This document shows, piece after piece, positions 28,571 to 39,030 of a stretch of DNA of 64,000 nucleotides. Within the stretch, counting starts at the first letter, position 1. Every line of letters starts with the position of its first letter. The stretch lies in the NCBI GenBank assembly GCA_039105265.1, contig JAPFFF010000003.1, positions 2,604,001 through 2,668,000 on the forward strand, in the 5' to 3' direction. Both the position numbers and the translations under genes were made by a program. The notes under the pieces are model-generated. The model ran no database searches, was not told the DNA's origin, and saw nothing but the letters and a program-made list of their open reading frames with translations. The stretch comes from Tritrichomonas musculus. Taxonomy: Eukaryota > Parabasalia > Tritrichomonadida > Tritrichomonadidae.

Positions 28571-29325
28571 AACTAGAATTAAAAAGTCGGGAGTACGATA
28601 AATACTTTTTCAAAGTTAATTTAATTGAAAAAATGATAGTTTTCTACTTTTTCAATAATCACTTCACTCCCGACTTTTTTGAATTAATAATCAAACTTTT
28701 TCAATTATAAAATTTTTAAAAATTTTATTAAAAAAAAGCTATTTTTCGTCCTCTGAAGAAGAAAGCCATATCAATTCGATATCATTTTTAATAACATTTG
28801 CGCATATAACAACCTCAGAATCTTTTCCGAAAAAATTTCAAGATCATTCCAAATAATATCAAAATCATTTTTAAACTGAGAAGGAGTCACATATTTGCCA
28901 CTGCTTAATTTGCTGTTTACTTCTTGAATTGAAATATGGCGCTTGATAACTCTTTTGTAATCTTCTATAAGATTTTACTCTATATCGTTTTTTTACATAT
29001 ATGGAGTTTTTTCACTTTTTTATAATATATCAGCAATTAACTTGCAAAAATCCATATCTCATTTCGAATTTAAAGGTATTTTTAAAATTGGAGACATATT
29101 ATCAACTACATCGTCACTTTGATTTTGAGAATTGCTAAATAAATCTTTTAAATTTATTTCATCTTTTCTATTTAATATATAAAGTTTGTGTCCGATTGGC
29201 TTTCCATTTTGGCTTATGCATAATTTAAAACAATCTGGTATTTGATTTATAAGTCTGTTTAAAAAAATAAAATTTTTTATCGTCGTTCGAACTTTTTGAA
29301 TGCTCCCGACTTTTTAATTCTAGTT
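28571..29325. repeat. Inverted repeat of 23 bases bracketing bromodomain remnant
   Basis: 28571-28593 (AACTAGAATTAAAAAGTCGG plus GAG) is matched exactly in inverse at 29303-29325. The AAAAAGTCGGGAGT part is also inverted at 28664-28677, giving a local hairpin. The bracketed DNA contains the bromodomain remnant. Confidence 0.7.
28740..29300 (-). pseudogene. Bromodomain protein fragment (decayed)
   Basis: The minus strand from about 28970 to 28740 reads a bromodomain helix B-C region: IEDYKRVIKRHISIQEVNSK, LSSGKYVTPSQFKNDFDIIW, then GKDSEVVICANVIKNDIELI after a one-base shift near 28830. The pattern (YKxxIKRPMsl, tpxxFxxDhxlIw, S-V-A) is the acetyl-lysine-binding bromodomain, a family expanded in trichomonads. 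Upstream (28990-29300) a related-looking frame contains LYILNRKDEINLKDLFSNSQ with several in-frame stops at 29070, 29030 and 29000. The conserved Asn of the BC loop lies where the frame shifts and is not visible. It is a dead gene copy. Confidence 0.7.
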
Positions 29326-29331
29326 TATATA

Positions 29332-29721
29332 CAGTAAGGTTTCAAAATTGGAAAACGTTTCAAAATAGGAAAATCGACTTTTTGAGAAAAAAATTTTCAT
29401 TAATAAAAATGAAAGAAATAAAGAAATAGAGAGAAAATCTTGTTTAAACCTACCATTTTAAGAAATAATATTTCCATGATTAAGTTTATCACACAGCTGT
29501 TTGCGACATTATATTCATCAAATAGTGCTTTCCTATCTCTATATGAAAAAATGAGCATCATTCAAAAAGTGGATTTTCCATTTTTGCAACGCTATAAAGG
29601 AAAATCCAAATTTGAATTAAATTCGTTATTTTGACTTTTATTTTAAATTCATTTTAATCGTTTTCTATGAAAAAGTAGATTTTCCTCTTTTGAGACGTTT
29701 TTGAATTTTACAACCTTACTG
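29332..29721. mobile_element. 390-bp MITE with TA target duplication
   Basis: It starts CAGTAAGGTTTCAAAATTGG and ends with an imperfect inverse of about 45 bases finishing CCTTACTG. TA lies on both sides (29330-29331 and 29722-29723). The termini and TA duplication fit a non-autonomous Tc1/mariner-type element. A 64-codon frame inside (29440-29634) has no recognisable content. Confidence 0.8.
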
Positions 29722-29723
29722 TA

Positions 29724-31127
29724 CAGTATGTTGAAACTAATTCAATTTCTCGTGTTTCATTCAAAAAGTTCAGCTGACATACTCTTTTTACTTTATTAAA
29801 AGGGGAACCGATTTGAGCTTTTTATCAAATTTGGATTTGTGATTTTTAAATATGATAAATAATTTTAATTTTCAATTCTAATAAAATGTTAATTAGTAAT
29901 AAAAAAAAATTATCGTAGCAAAAAAAAGATATGATAAAAAAGATGTTTTCATTCAAAAATTTAAACTTTTTGATACAAATCCTATTTTTTTATTCAATTT
30001 TTATTTTTATTCTCAAAAGAATTCGAATAATATGTTTATATCTTTTTATTAAATAGAGTAATTATAAAAATATCATATAAAAATACTTATATATATACTC
30101 AATTTACATATAATAATTATTTTGATAAAATATTAAACTTAAAATAAGATATGCATTAAATATATAGTATCTACATTTTAAGAAAAAAACGTTATTTAAT
30201 GAGTAGATAACGTATTTTTTGTTTATTAAATAATCTTTATTTTGATAAACAAAAAATATTTGTTAAAAAAAGAATAAGTAATTCAATTAAATATGCGTTT
30301 AAAACAATTATTTATTATTCGTTTACATTAAAATTTAATATTTCAAATAAATTATAATTAATTTTTCCAATTTTTGATTTTTAATTTGCAAATTTATTGT
30401 CCATTGAGTTGTATAAGATGATATTGAATCTTTTAAATGCGGAAATAAGTGGATTTTGAAAAAGAATTATGCATATTTTAAATAACAATTCAATACTAAA
30501 GTTTATATAAAAATAGGTTTTTTTCGAGTGAAACGAAATCATTGAACTGGAATATTAATTTTTCTGTATTTTCAGCCAAAATTGATAATTAATTCTTTAA
30601 AAAAATTAATATTTCCAAATCATATTATATATACAAAAAGTTGTTTCGGAAATATTCAATTTTTTGGAAAATAAAAAAGTAATAATTGAAAAAGTTTTGA
30701 AAGAAAAATTATTGGCTTTCAAAACATAAAGATTTTATATCAAAAAGTTATTTGGAAATAGTTCAAATTTTTTTTTGAAAAAACTTACTCAGAAATTATA
30801 TATATTGAATTATCTTTTTATTCCTACGATGAGTATTCTTTATTTATTCTCATTGAAATTAAAATACTTATTTTTATAACTATATTAATTATGGATTACT
30901 GAATGTATTTCTATGTGTCAAAAAACATTTAATTGTATAAAAAATCTTGAAATAAAAGATTATTAATAAATATTTTATTCTATATATATTTTAGGTTCCA
31001 TTATATATTTTATATTATATAAATGTATTTTAAAATATTTTATATTTATTTGTATATCTTCATTTTTTTTAACAAAAAAAATTGAGGCAAAAAAACCCCT
31101 TTCTTTATTAATTAAAACATTTTAGAG
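29724..31127. other. AT-rich intergenic DNA
   Basis: No gene seen. A short hairpin around 30187-30212 (ACGTTAT...ATAACGT) is the only structure noted. The stretch TTTATTTGTATATCTTCATT near 31047 recurs at 54164. Confidence 0.4.
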
Positions 31128-31331
31128 ATGTGGAGCATTTTCAAACTTGAACTTACAAAGGAAAATTCCCCTTTTGCATTTATTCTATCCCTAGTTGGAG
31201 CTATTCTGTTTTTTAAGCTTTCTTTTTCAAAAATTGATGATAACACTTCATTTATTATGATAGTAATATCATTTCTCCTTATACTGTCCTCTGGAGCTTC
31301 TTTTCTTACGATGATAGGATACGGCATTTAA
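31128..31331 (+). CDS. Possible small two-helix membrane protein
   Basis: 67 codons from ATG (MWSIFKLELTKENSPFAFIL). Two hydrophobic helices (FAFILSLVGAILFFKLSF and SFIMIVISFLLILSSGASFL) are separated by a short charged loop. GC content is above the flanks, which hints at coding, and the opposite strand is also open. No family is recognised. Confidence 0.3.
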   Translation: MWSIFKLELTKENSPFAFILSLVGAILFFKLSFSKIDDNTSFIMIVISFLLILSSGASFLTMIGYGI

Positions 31332-32712
31332 TTCTTTCCAACAAACTTTTTTGGTTACTTCCTCAAAATTTCAAAAATTTAGTTAAATAAACTTTTTTAT
31401 TATTACATATATCAAACAATTTTTATAGTCTTTCTATTCAGTTACTGCATTAATTTTTATCAGTATTTTGTTAAAAAAAAAATAATATAAATAAAAGATT
31501 TATTTAATTATTTAATACGGTATTTGAGTTTCATTTTTGGTTATAAGAATTCATTGATCATCGAATTATAATGACTTGAAAGATGAATGCTTTCTGCAGA
31601 TGCGCAATAAAAAATCTGAAAATTGAAATTTTGTTTATAGATTCATCGAATGTAATTAAATATATTTTATTATTTATATATTTTAAATAAAGTCTTTTAT
31701 TAGTTAAAAAGTTTGATTTATACAAATCCAAATCATAAAAAACCATAAATTTCAAGACAAATATTTAAGAAAAGAATATTATGTTAATAATCGTAAATAG
31801 CATTATGACTCTAACATTATTACTCATTCTAAATTAGAAAAAAAAACTTTTATTATCATTTAATATCGATATCTTTCCTTTATATAAATGTTGTATTTGA
31901 AGCAATCTTTATCATTTTTAATTTACAAAATTAATTATTAAAATGAAATTTTAATATTAAATAATGAAAAAATCAAAGAATGTTAAGATATTTTAAAAAT
32001 ATAGAATTTTTCTTAACGTACGCCTATCGTTGCACTACCCATTTCAATTTTAATTTTTTTAAATGGGAATTGATCATTCAATTTTTAAGTGATATAAAAA
32101 CGAGTATATCATAAAATATTCAAAGTATTAATTTTATTAAAATTATATTATAAATATAATGCTTAATATTCATCTAATTATTTTAATTTAAATAGCCAAA
32201 TATCTATTATAACTCAATCTAAAAGGATTTCGATTTGTCCGTTATTCGATGAATCGACTTAAGTTTAGCCATTTTGTTTTTAGTTTAATAATACATTTTT
32301 ATTAATAATAAAATAAAAAATAAAGAAAATTATAGTAAAGAAAAGTTGATATTTGCAAAATATTGTTTTTAATTGAATTTTTAAAACTTTTTTTCACTTT
32401 TTATATTAATGAACCAAATAACTATTTAATACAAAGTTCGCAAAATTGATACAAATTTGCGAACTCTTTTTTATCTTTCCAATATTTGAATATTTATTAA
32501 TCTTATCAGAATATATAATTTTTACATTAATATATTAGTTAAATATTTAATATAAACATTGATTATAAGGTTTTTATTGAAATATTATTAGTTGAAATAA
32601 AAACAATTTTCAATGCATTCAAAATAATACGTTTTTTTGTTTCAATAAAATTATTATTATCTTAAAAAATATATTAATTTTTATTAATATTATTATAAAA
32701 ATAAATAAAAAA
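31332..32712. other. AT-rich intergenic DNA
   Basis: No gene seen. One compact hairpin is listed separately at 32436. Confidence 0.4.
32436..32464. repeat. Hairpin GTTCGCAAA...TTTGCGAAC
   Basis: Nine-base perfect stem with an 11-base loop in DNA that is otherwise nearly all A/T. Function unknown; it is too far from the gene at 32713-36164 to be called its terminator with confidence. Confidence 0.5.
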
Positions 32713-35700
32713 TTATATATTTTCAATAAGACGAGGAATAATATCTGATCCTTTAACTTTTGAGTAATCATGATCCTTTTTTGATTGATATTTATCAAAA
32801 AATTCTGAGATTGATTCTAAAAAAATAATTGTTAATTGATCAAATGCTTCTTTTTTTCCTATTCCAACGTCAAATAAGTCAATAGCAATTTCCCTGATAT
32901 TTTTTGAAATGACTTTTTCATAAGGAATTGAATAAATATCATATTCTTCATTATCCTTATTTTTGAATGATAAATGAGCACCACTAATATTCTCTTTTTT
33001 TGGATTTTGAAATGAAACAATTTTGAAAATCTTGAGCTAAAGATGATCTGACTGCAAATCGAAATGCATTCATAAGTTGATTATCACCAAAAAAATGTGT
33101 TCGATACTGTCCGAAAAAACTTTCATCTGGATGCGATGTTTCTCTTTCAAATCCTAAATGAAAACGCAATTTTGGATCAGTTAAAATTGTTGTTATTGCT
33201 ATTTGTGTGTTAATCAATTTAATTAGACCTATTCTGTCATCAAACCAAACATATTTTTTTTTGCTGTTAGGATTTTTTTTTTTAGTGCTGTTTCACTTGG
33301 TAAATCATTGCAGCTTTGATAAAATAATAATAATAAATAAAGAGTCGGTTTTGATAAATCAATACGGAAATCTTTTGCTAAGTAAATATTTCTAAATATT
33401 TCCAGAATCATAGTAAAAACCAGTAGATATAATCCAGATGAATTATGATTTTGTCTAAATTCAATTAGTACGTTTTTCATTCGAAATAAATGAATTGCAT
33501 ACTCGTCATTCATTCTTCCTAATGATGATTTGTCATTAAGTGTTTTATCGTTAATATGTAAAGATTTCTTTAATTCATCTGAAGAAATTAAGTTATGCGT
33601 TTCTCCTAATTTCAAAATGTTATCAATAATCCTGTTTCTGCCAGCTTTAACTCCATTGAACATATCGAGTATTGGTAATATTATACAATGCTCTTTTATA
33701 TATTTGAGAAAATCCTCTAAAATTATCTTTCCATTAATCACATTATTAATATATTTTTCATATGAATTAAATGCTATTTCATGAAATTTATTTAAAGAAT
33801 CTGTTCCATCCGCCGCAAAATAACGCATTTCGAAATTTGGATGAGCATTTATGAGACGAGATAATACCATTATATCTTGAACTTCTTTTTTGAAAAAGAT
33901 CAATTAACTGACTTCGATAAATGCACAACTGTTAAAGGGAAATTCCATATAAATGGTTGCAAAATCTTTTGATCAGGAATAGTTTCTCTAATTTCCATGC
34001 TTCTTCTAAAGTCTTCATCTTTATCTAATCCTCCATTCACTAAGTTTTCAAATATTTTAGCTTTTTCATCATTATAATGGTTTTCTTTTGTACTATCTTT
34101 TAATTTACTATCTTTTTGCTGATTTGTAAAAGGTGTTAGTGAAGCCGCATCACTACTTAAGCAGACATGAATTTTGAATGTATCATAAGTTAAATTTGTT
34201 TTAAAAGCTTTGTTATATTCAATTAATAGATCATTTATTTTATCTTTGACATCAATATGATATTGGTTTAAAAGTTGATTAACAGAATAAGCATTAACTA
34301 ATATATTTTCTCTATCAACAATTTGCTTTTTAAAATGTGATTGCACAGTCATTGGCGGTGGTAGTTTTTCCCCTAGCATTTCATATAAACGATAATATGC
34401 AGATGAGCTGCAATATTTAATTAAGAAAGAAAATTTTAAGGCATATGAATTATTCCATGATTTGTATTTTTCATGATTCAAAATTGATTCAATGATATTT
34501 TTATATATCTCAATTTTTTTAGTATCTTTATCACAAAATTTCTGAATAATATCATTCACAAATTCATTTTTCCTGTTTAAATTTTCTAATATTGCAATGT
34601 GCATTAATTCCTTCATTTTATTCAAAAGCATAAAGGAGAATTTGCATGTATCATAATCTGAAAGTTTATTTAAATCAATATCATCATAACAATATATAAT
34701 ATTCTTTTGATCAAATTTATCTTTCATCATTTGCATTAAATTATTAAATTGGATTAAATACTCCTTCCACTTTTTATGAATATTTTGAATGGGAATATCA
34801 TTCCTCCAGCTATCTAAATATTTAGAATTATTTGGTATTTTTTCATCTTGATAAGGATTGAAGATTTTGAATAAAAACTTATCATATTCAAAAGTAGCAT
34901 CTTTCAGAAAATAAAATTCATATTTATATCCTAATTTAAACATGATGTTTTTTAATGCAAGCATTTTATTTAATTGCTTTGTTTTTCTTCCAAAAATTTT
35001 TGTGAGTTCTTCAATGCTTAAAACGAATGTATATTTTTTTAAAAATGAATTTATAAAAGTATATCGAGACTTTTGAATTAACAATTCAATTTGATCAATA
35101 TTAATTAAAATTATTGTTCCTGTTTGATCTTCATATTCAAAGCATAAAAAAGATTTTATTATTCCAGATAAAGTGCTTCTATTTATGTTCCATTTATTTT
35201 TTCCCTCGATACTAAAATGTGCAAGAGAATCAATTAATGAATAATAAGTCTCATATGTCATATATTTTAATTGCTGAAAATGAGAACAAATCGCATTGAA
35301 TTGCTTTTTTTCGTTGTTATCTAAAAGAATTTCCATATTTTTATTAATTTCATTTTCAAACGGTTTTTCGTCATTAAAAACATATTTTGGTTGTTGTTCA
35401 CTTTCAATAATTGATTCATTGAATGCGTTCTTTTCGATTTCTATATGCTTGCATTTTTTTAAGATATCATCTGAATTTAAATGCTGATAATTAAAAAATG
35501 CATATTCTTTAATCCATTCTACACTTTTTGGAATGTTTTTTGCTTTAAGTGATGAATTTTCAAATGCATATTTATCAATTAAAGTGAGTGAGGAATCTTT
35601 GAAAAAAACCGAATTCAATTTTAAACAATTTTGAAAACAATATGGTCCAATTGTTTTAATGAAAGATGGAATAGCAACTTTTGTAATATCGCGTCTTGCG

Positions 35701-36164
35701 AAAATCATAACATCATAATTATCAGTTGCGGAATTTGATTTACCAATTATGCATTGATTATTTAAATATATAAAATTTTTATTACTCGGCGAAATTTGAA
35801 TGAAATTTAGATTTGGGGTCTCATTGCACCATCCTTCGCATAGTTCTGTGACGCTCTGTGGAATATAAATTTTTGTGATTGAAGATAATTTAAATGCATT
35901 GGACTGAAATGATGAAACTCTTGACGGTTCTTTGAATGTAAGGGCTTCTATTTGCTTATTATTGTTAAAAGAATCGCTCATAACACTTGAAACGTAATAA
36001 TCTTTTGCTTGATATTTGATCGAAATTGGAATAAGAATTTTTCCTTTTGCTTTTGGCGAACTGATAATATTTGCTTCATTTTTTAGCGTGTCTAATTCAA
36101 ATATTATGCCGTTGTCTCCTATAACTTCCAGATTCGTGCTGCTCTGTAAAGCTTTTTCTTCCAT
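32713..36164 (-). pseudogene. BspA-type LRR domain joined to DDE-transposase-like protein, frameshifted
   Basis: From the ATG at 36164 (MEEKALQSSTNLEVIGDNGI) one frame runs about 754 codons. Residues 20-270 are BspA/LRR_5-type leucine-rich repeats (TKVAIPSFIKTIGPYCFQNC). Residues 280-754 are a helical region ending with LSSDAASLTPF and FIWNFPLTVVHLS. Downstream frames continue with ILPILDMFNGVKAGRNRIID and then SHPDESFFGQYRTHFFGDNQ. Together these look like the three acidic blocks (D, D, E) of a cut-and-paste transposase. The continuation changes frame near 33900, 33220 and 33005, each close to A/T runs, so this copy is broken or carries sequencing errors. I see no terminal repeats around it. 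The LRR part alone would be a surface or cytosolic BspA-like protein. Confidence 0.6.
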
Positions 36165-36606
36165 ATATATAATAAAAATATTTTCAATCAATTCAAAATA
36201 AATTTCAATTAAAAAAAATATAACTTTTTAATAGACTCTTCAGAAATAAATATTTTATTAATACCTATTTTTTTCTACTATATTTTTGGCTATAAATTTG
36301 AGTATTTATACAATATATAATACTCTATATAATAATATGACAAAATAGTAAAATATCCAACATAAAAAGAATTCAGAAACATTTCGTTTTTGATCAAAAA
36401 TTTTAATAAATATTTTATTATATAAATAATAATAAATAAATATACTATTATATATTAATTTATATATTAATTTTTAAAATAATTAATTTTAGTATTTTTT
36501 AAGATATTCATGTTTTTAAAATATTAAGTTGGATATTTTACTATTTCAGAAACATTTAAAATTAAAAATAACGTGTATATATTAATTTTTAAAATAATTA
36601 ATTTTA
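36165..36606. other. AT-rich spacer with duplicated target sequence
   Basis: No gene seen. About 60 bases around 36460-36520 resemble the two flanks of the transposon at 36607-38073 joined together, i.e. a nearby copy of the target without insertion. Confidence 0.5.
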
Positions 36607-38073
36607 CCCGCCTCCTCCTACATTTCGTTACTTTTTTGTACGTTATAATTTTAGAAAAATAACGAACTTTTTTTCTGAGAAATTGAGAGCTTTAAACGGT
36701 CTTTAAATGCATATAATTGGTAAAAACTATGCAAAAAACACAGAAAAAAACAATAATATCATAAACAAACCTTAATAAATGGTTCAAATACCAATAAAAT
36801 GTTTTCATATTCAAATATCAACAAAAGATAATAGAGTTAATATATTAATTGTTTAATATTATGTTATTTGGTAATGCCCCAAAGGTTAATCGCTGTCGTG
36901 TATTTAACAATGTTGGATACAGTATTCATTTCTGCATTTTATTTCCTTCGATGATTTTTGTCCTAGATATTATCTCGGTAATATTACTTTCAATATTGAT
37001 CGATGGGAATTGGTTATACAGTTTTCTAAAACATAAAAGTATTATAAATATAATTACACTTGTAAATTAACGAAGTAATAAAAAAGTTGAAATAATATTA
37101 ACAAAATTTGAATAATTAGAGAAGGTTAAAAGGAAACCGTAAAAATACCGACTGCAGTTGTTCATGATCAACTATGCTGATATCATTTCCGCATTTAGTT
37201 TCTTTTATAATATTTGAGTGTTTCTGTTAAACAAATTAAGATTTTTAGTTAACGTTTTTTGTAAAATTTTTGTTAACTAGGAATCAACTTTTTCATAAGT
37301 ATTATGAAAAATACGTTATTTTGATTTTTTCTGGATCTGCTAAAAGACGAGCATTACGCATAAATCGTAATGATTTACTTTCATTATTTGGTATTATTAT
37401 AAATTGTATTTAAGTTTAAATAGGACATTGTGAATAATTTCGGGCTAGCATTCAAAGATATTTAGAAAAGTGTAATATCTGTTTATTTTGATTGTGTGGA
37501 AGCTTCGAATCATCTGTTTTTTTGTATAATGATAGTTTGCTCTTTATAATTAAGAGATTTATATAAGATATTAATTAGAATGTTATTATTGTATAAAAGC
37601 GCTACTTATGATCATCTTATCTTATGTAAAAACCTTGAAAAATTATTTGATTAAATCAAATAGCAAGTTATTTCTTTAATAATATGTGATTAGCAAAACA
37701 AATTGTTGTAATTATTGAGTGAAGTAAATTTTGTTACAAAAATGCTCGCTAAATGCATCGTTAGGTAGATTTACGATAGTTTTAATGGTAATTTTGCCAA
37801 AATAAAAAGCATATCTATACTCTTCTATATGTGCTGATCAATGATTATCAATTGATTTTTATTGAAAAAGTTCGTAAATAATCAAAGTGAAGTTATAAAA
37901 AATATTGCATTTTTATATTTTTTAACAATATTTTTAAAAACAACTAATATAACTATTCATATTCATAGTATTAAAAAAAGGAAAATGCGAATTAATTAAT
38001 ACAAATTTTTGGTTAACAAAATAAATAAAGTTCAGTTAACCTCAAAAAATGACGAAATGTAGGAGGAGGAGGG
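36607..38073. mobile_element. TA-target DNA transposon with CCC-CTCCTCCT ends
   Basis: Left end CCCGCCTCCTCCTACATTTC; right end is the inverse with one or two changes, closing AGGAGGAGGAGGG. TA flanks both ends (36605-36606 and 38074-38075). The 1467-bp interior has no recognisable transposase. A short frame near 36860 (MLFGNAPKVNRCRVFNNVGY) is too small to call. The empty-site-like sequence next door (TTTAGTATTTTTTAAG near 36490) supports the insertion boundaries. Confidence 0.8.
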
Positions 38074-38075
38074 TA

Positions 38076-38711
38076 GTATTTTTTAAGGTATTCACCTTGA
38101 CAATATACACGTTATTTTTAATTTTAAATCATATAATTATTATTTATATATGAAATAAATAATTTTCGTATAGTTTAAAAAACATTTCATACGCTAGTTT
38201 TCAAGATATTAAATGCAACTTTTTTTCTGTTGATAAATGTTCATAAGTAAAGAAAAAATAAAATTTTTAAAAATTCTAAGTGAAGTAAAATCAAACTTTT
38301 TCTGATATTAGTTCATAAAATTGATATTCCGATCATCATTAATATCTATTCAAATATTGAATTAGATTTTTAAAATTTTGAATTATATTAGACTAATTAT
38401 ACTCACAAAAAAAAAATCGAAGTATAAAATTAAATTTTCTCTAAAATGGCCGTATAAAACTCAAATAATTTCTTATTAAAATATTTTAAGTGTAATACAA
38501 AATAAATTAATAGAGTTATAAATGATAATAACGTAGAGTTATTGAGTAAAACAGTATTTTTGTTAAAAAAGCATAAATTCCTTATTTATCAGCGTATTAT
38601 CAATATATAATGGATAAAATAGTATATTCAGATGGTAAAATCAATTATAAAAGTATTAGCATATAAATTAATGTGAAATATAGAAACAGAAATGAAATAA
38701 AAGACAATACA
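38076..38711. other. AT-rich intergenic DNA
   Basis: No gene seen. Confidence 0.4.
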
Positions 38712-38713
38712 GA

Positions 38714-38790
38714 CTGCCCGAAAAAAGTACGGGCAACGGGCAATGCCCGTGATTTTGCCCGAGAATTACTCTTATTTTTGCCCGAAACCT
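38714..38790. repeat. GCCCG/CGGGC palindrome cluster
   Basis: TGCCCG or its inverse occurs six times in about 75 bases, including the palindrome ACGGGCAATGCCCGT. This is a sharp GC island in AT-rich DNA, possibly the end of an old transposon. Confidence 0.65.
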
Positions 38791-38809
38791 GGTTCGGAAT
38801 ATAGAAAGA

Positions 38810-38811
<2 letters not shown>

Positions 38812-38866
<55 letters not shown>
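38812..38866. repeat. Poly-T tract of about 55 bases
   Basis: Uninterrupted T run directly left of the first inverted repeat arm. Its length is unreliable in any assembly. Confidence 0.8.
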
Positions 38867-38867
<1 letters not shown>

Positions 38868-39030
38868 GGGGAAAAATCAAAAACGCCTATTCAATTTTTT
38901 TCCAACTACTCAATTTTTCACTTTTTCTAAAGGCGTTTTTGATCAATATTTTTTAAAAAAATCAAAAACGCCACATTTGACCTTCTGCCAGGTAAAATTA
39001 AAAAACTCGTTTTTTCAAAAACGCCAGGTT
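38867..39030 (+). repeat. 163-bp repeat, arm 1
   Basis: Contains four copies of AAAAACGCC or its inverse, e.g. ATCAAAAACGCCTATTC. Matched in inverse and almost perfectly at 43698-43859. Confidence 0.85.

Noticed and set aside
28453-28710. 85-codon gene
   Set aside because: It spans the inverted repeat hairpin, lacks an ATG start, and its composition follows the flanking A/T DNA.
36849-37070. Transposase fragment in the 1.47-kb TA element
   Set aside because: The frame is short and shows no acidic catalytic blocks or helix-turn-helix.
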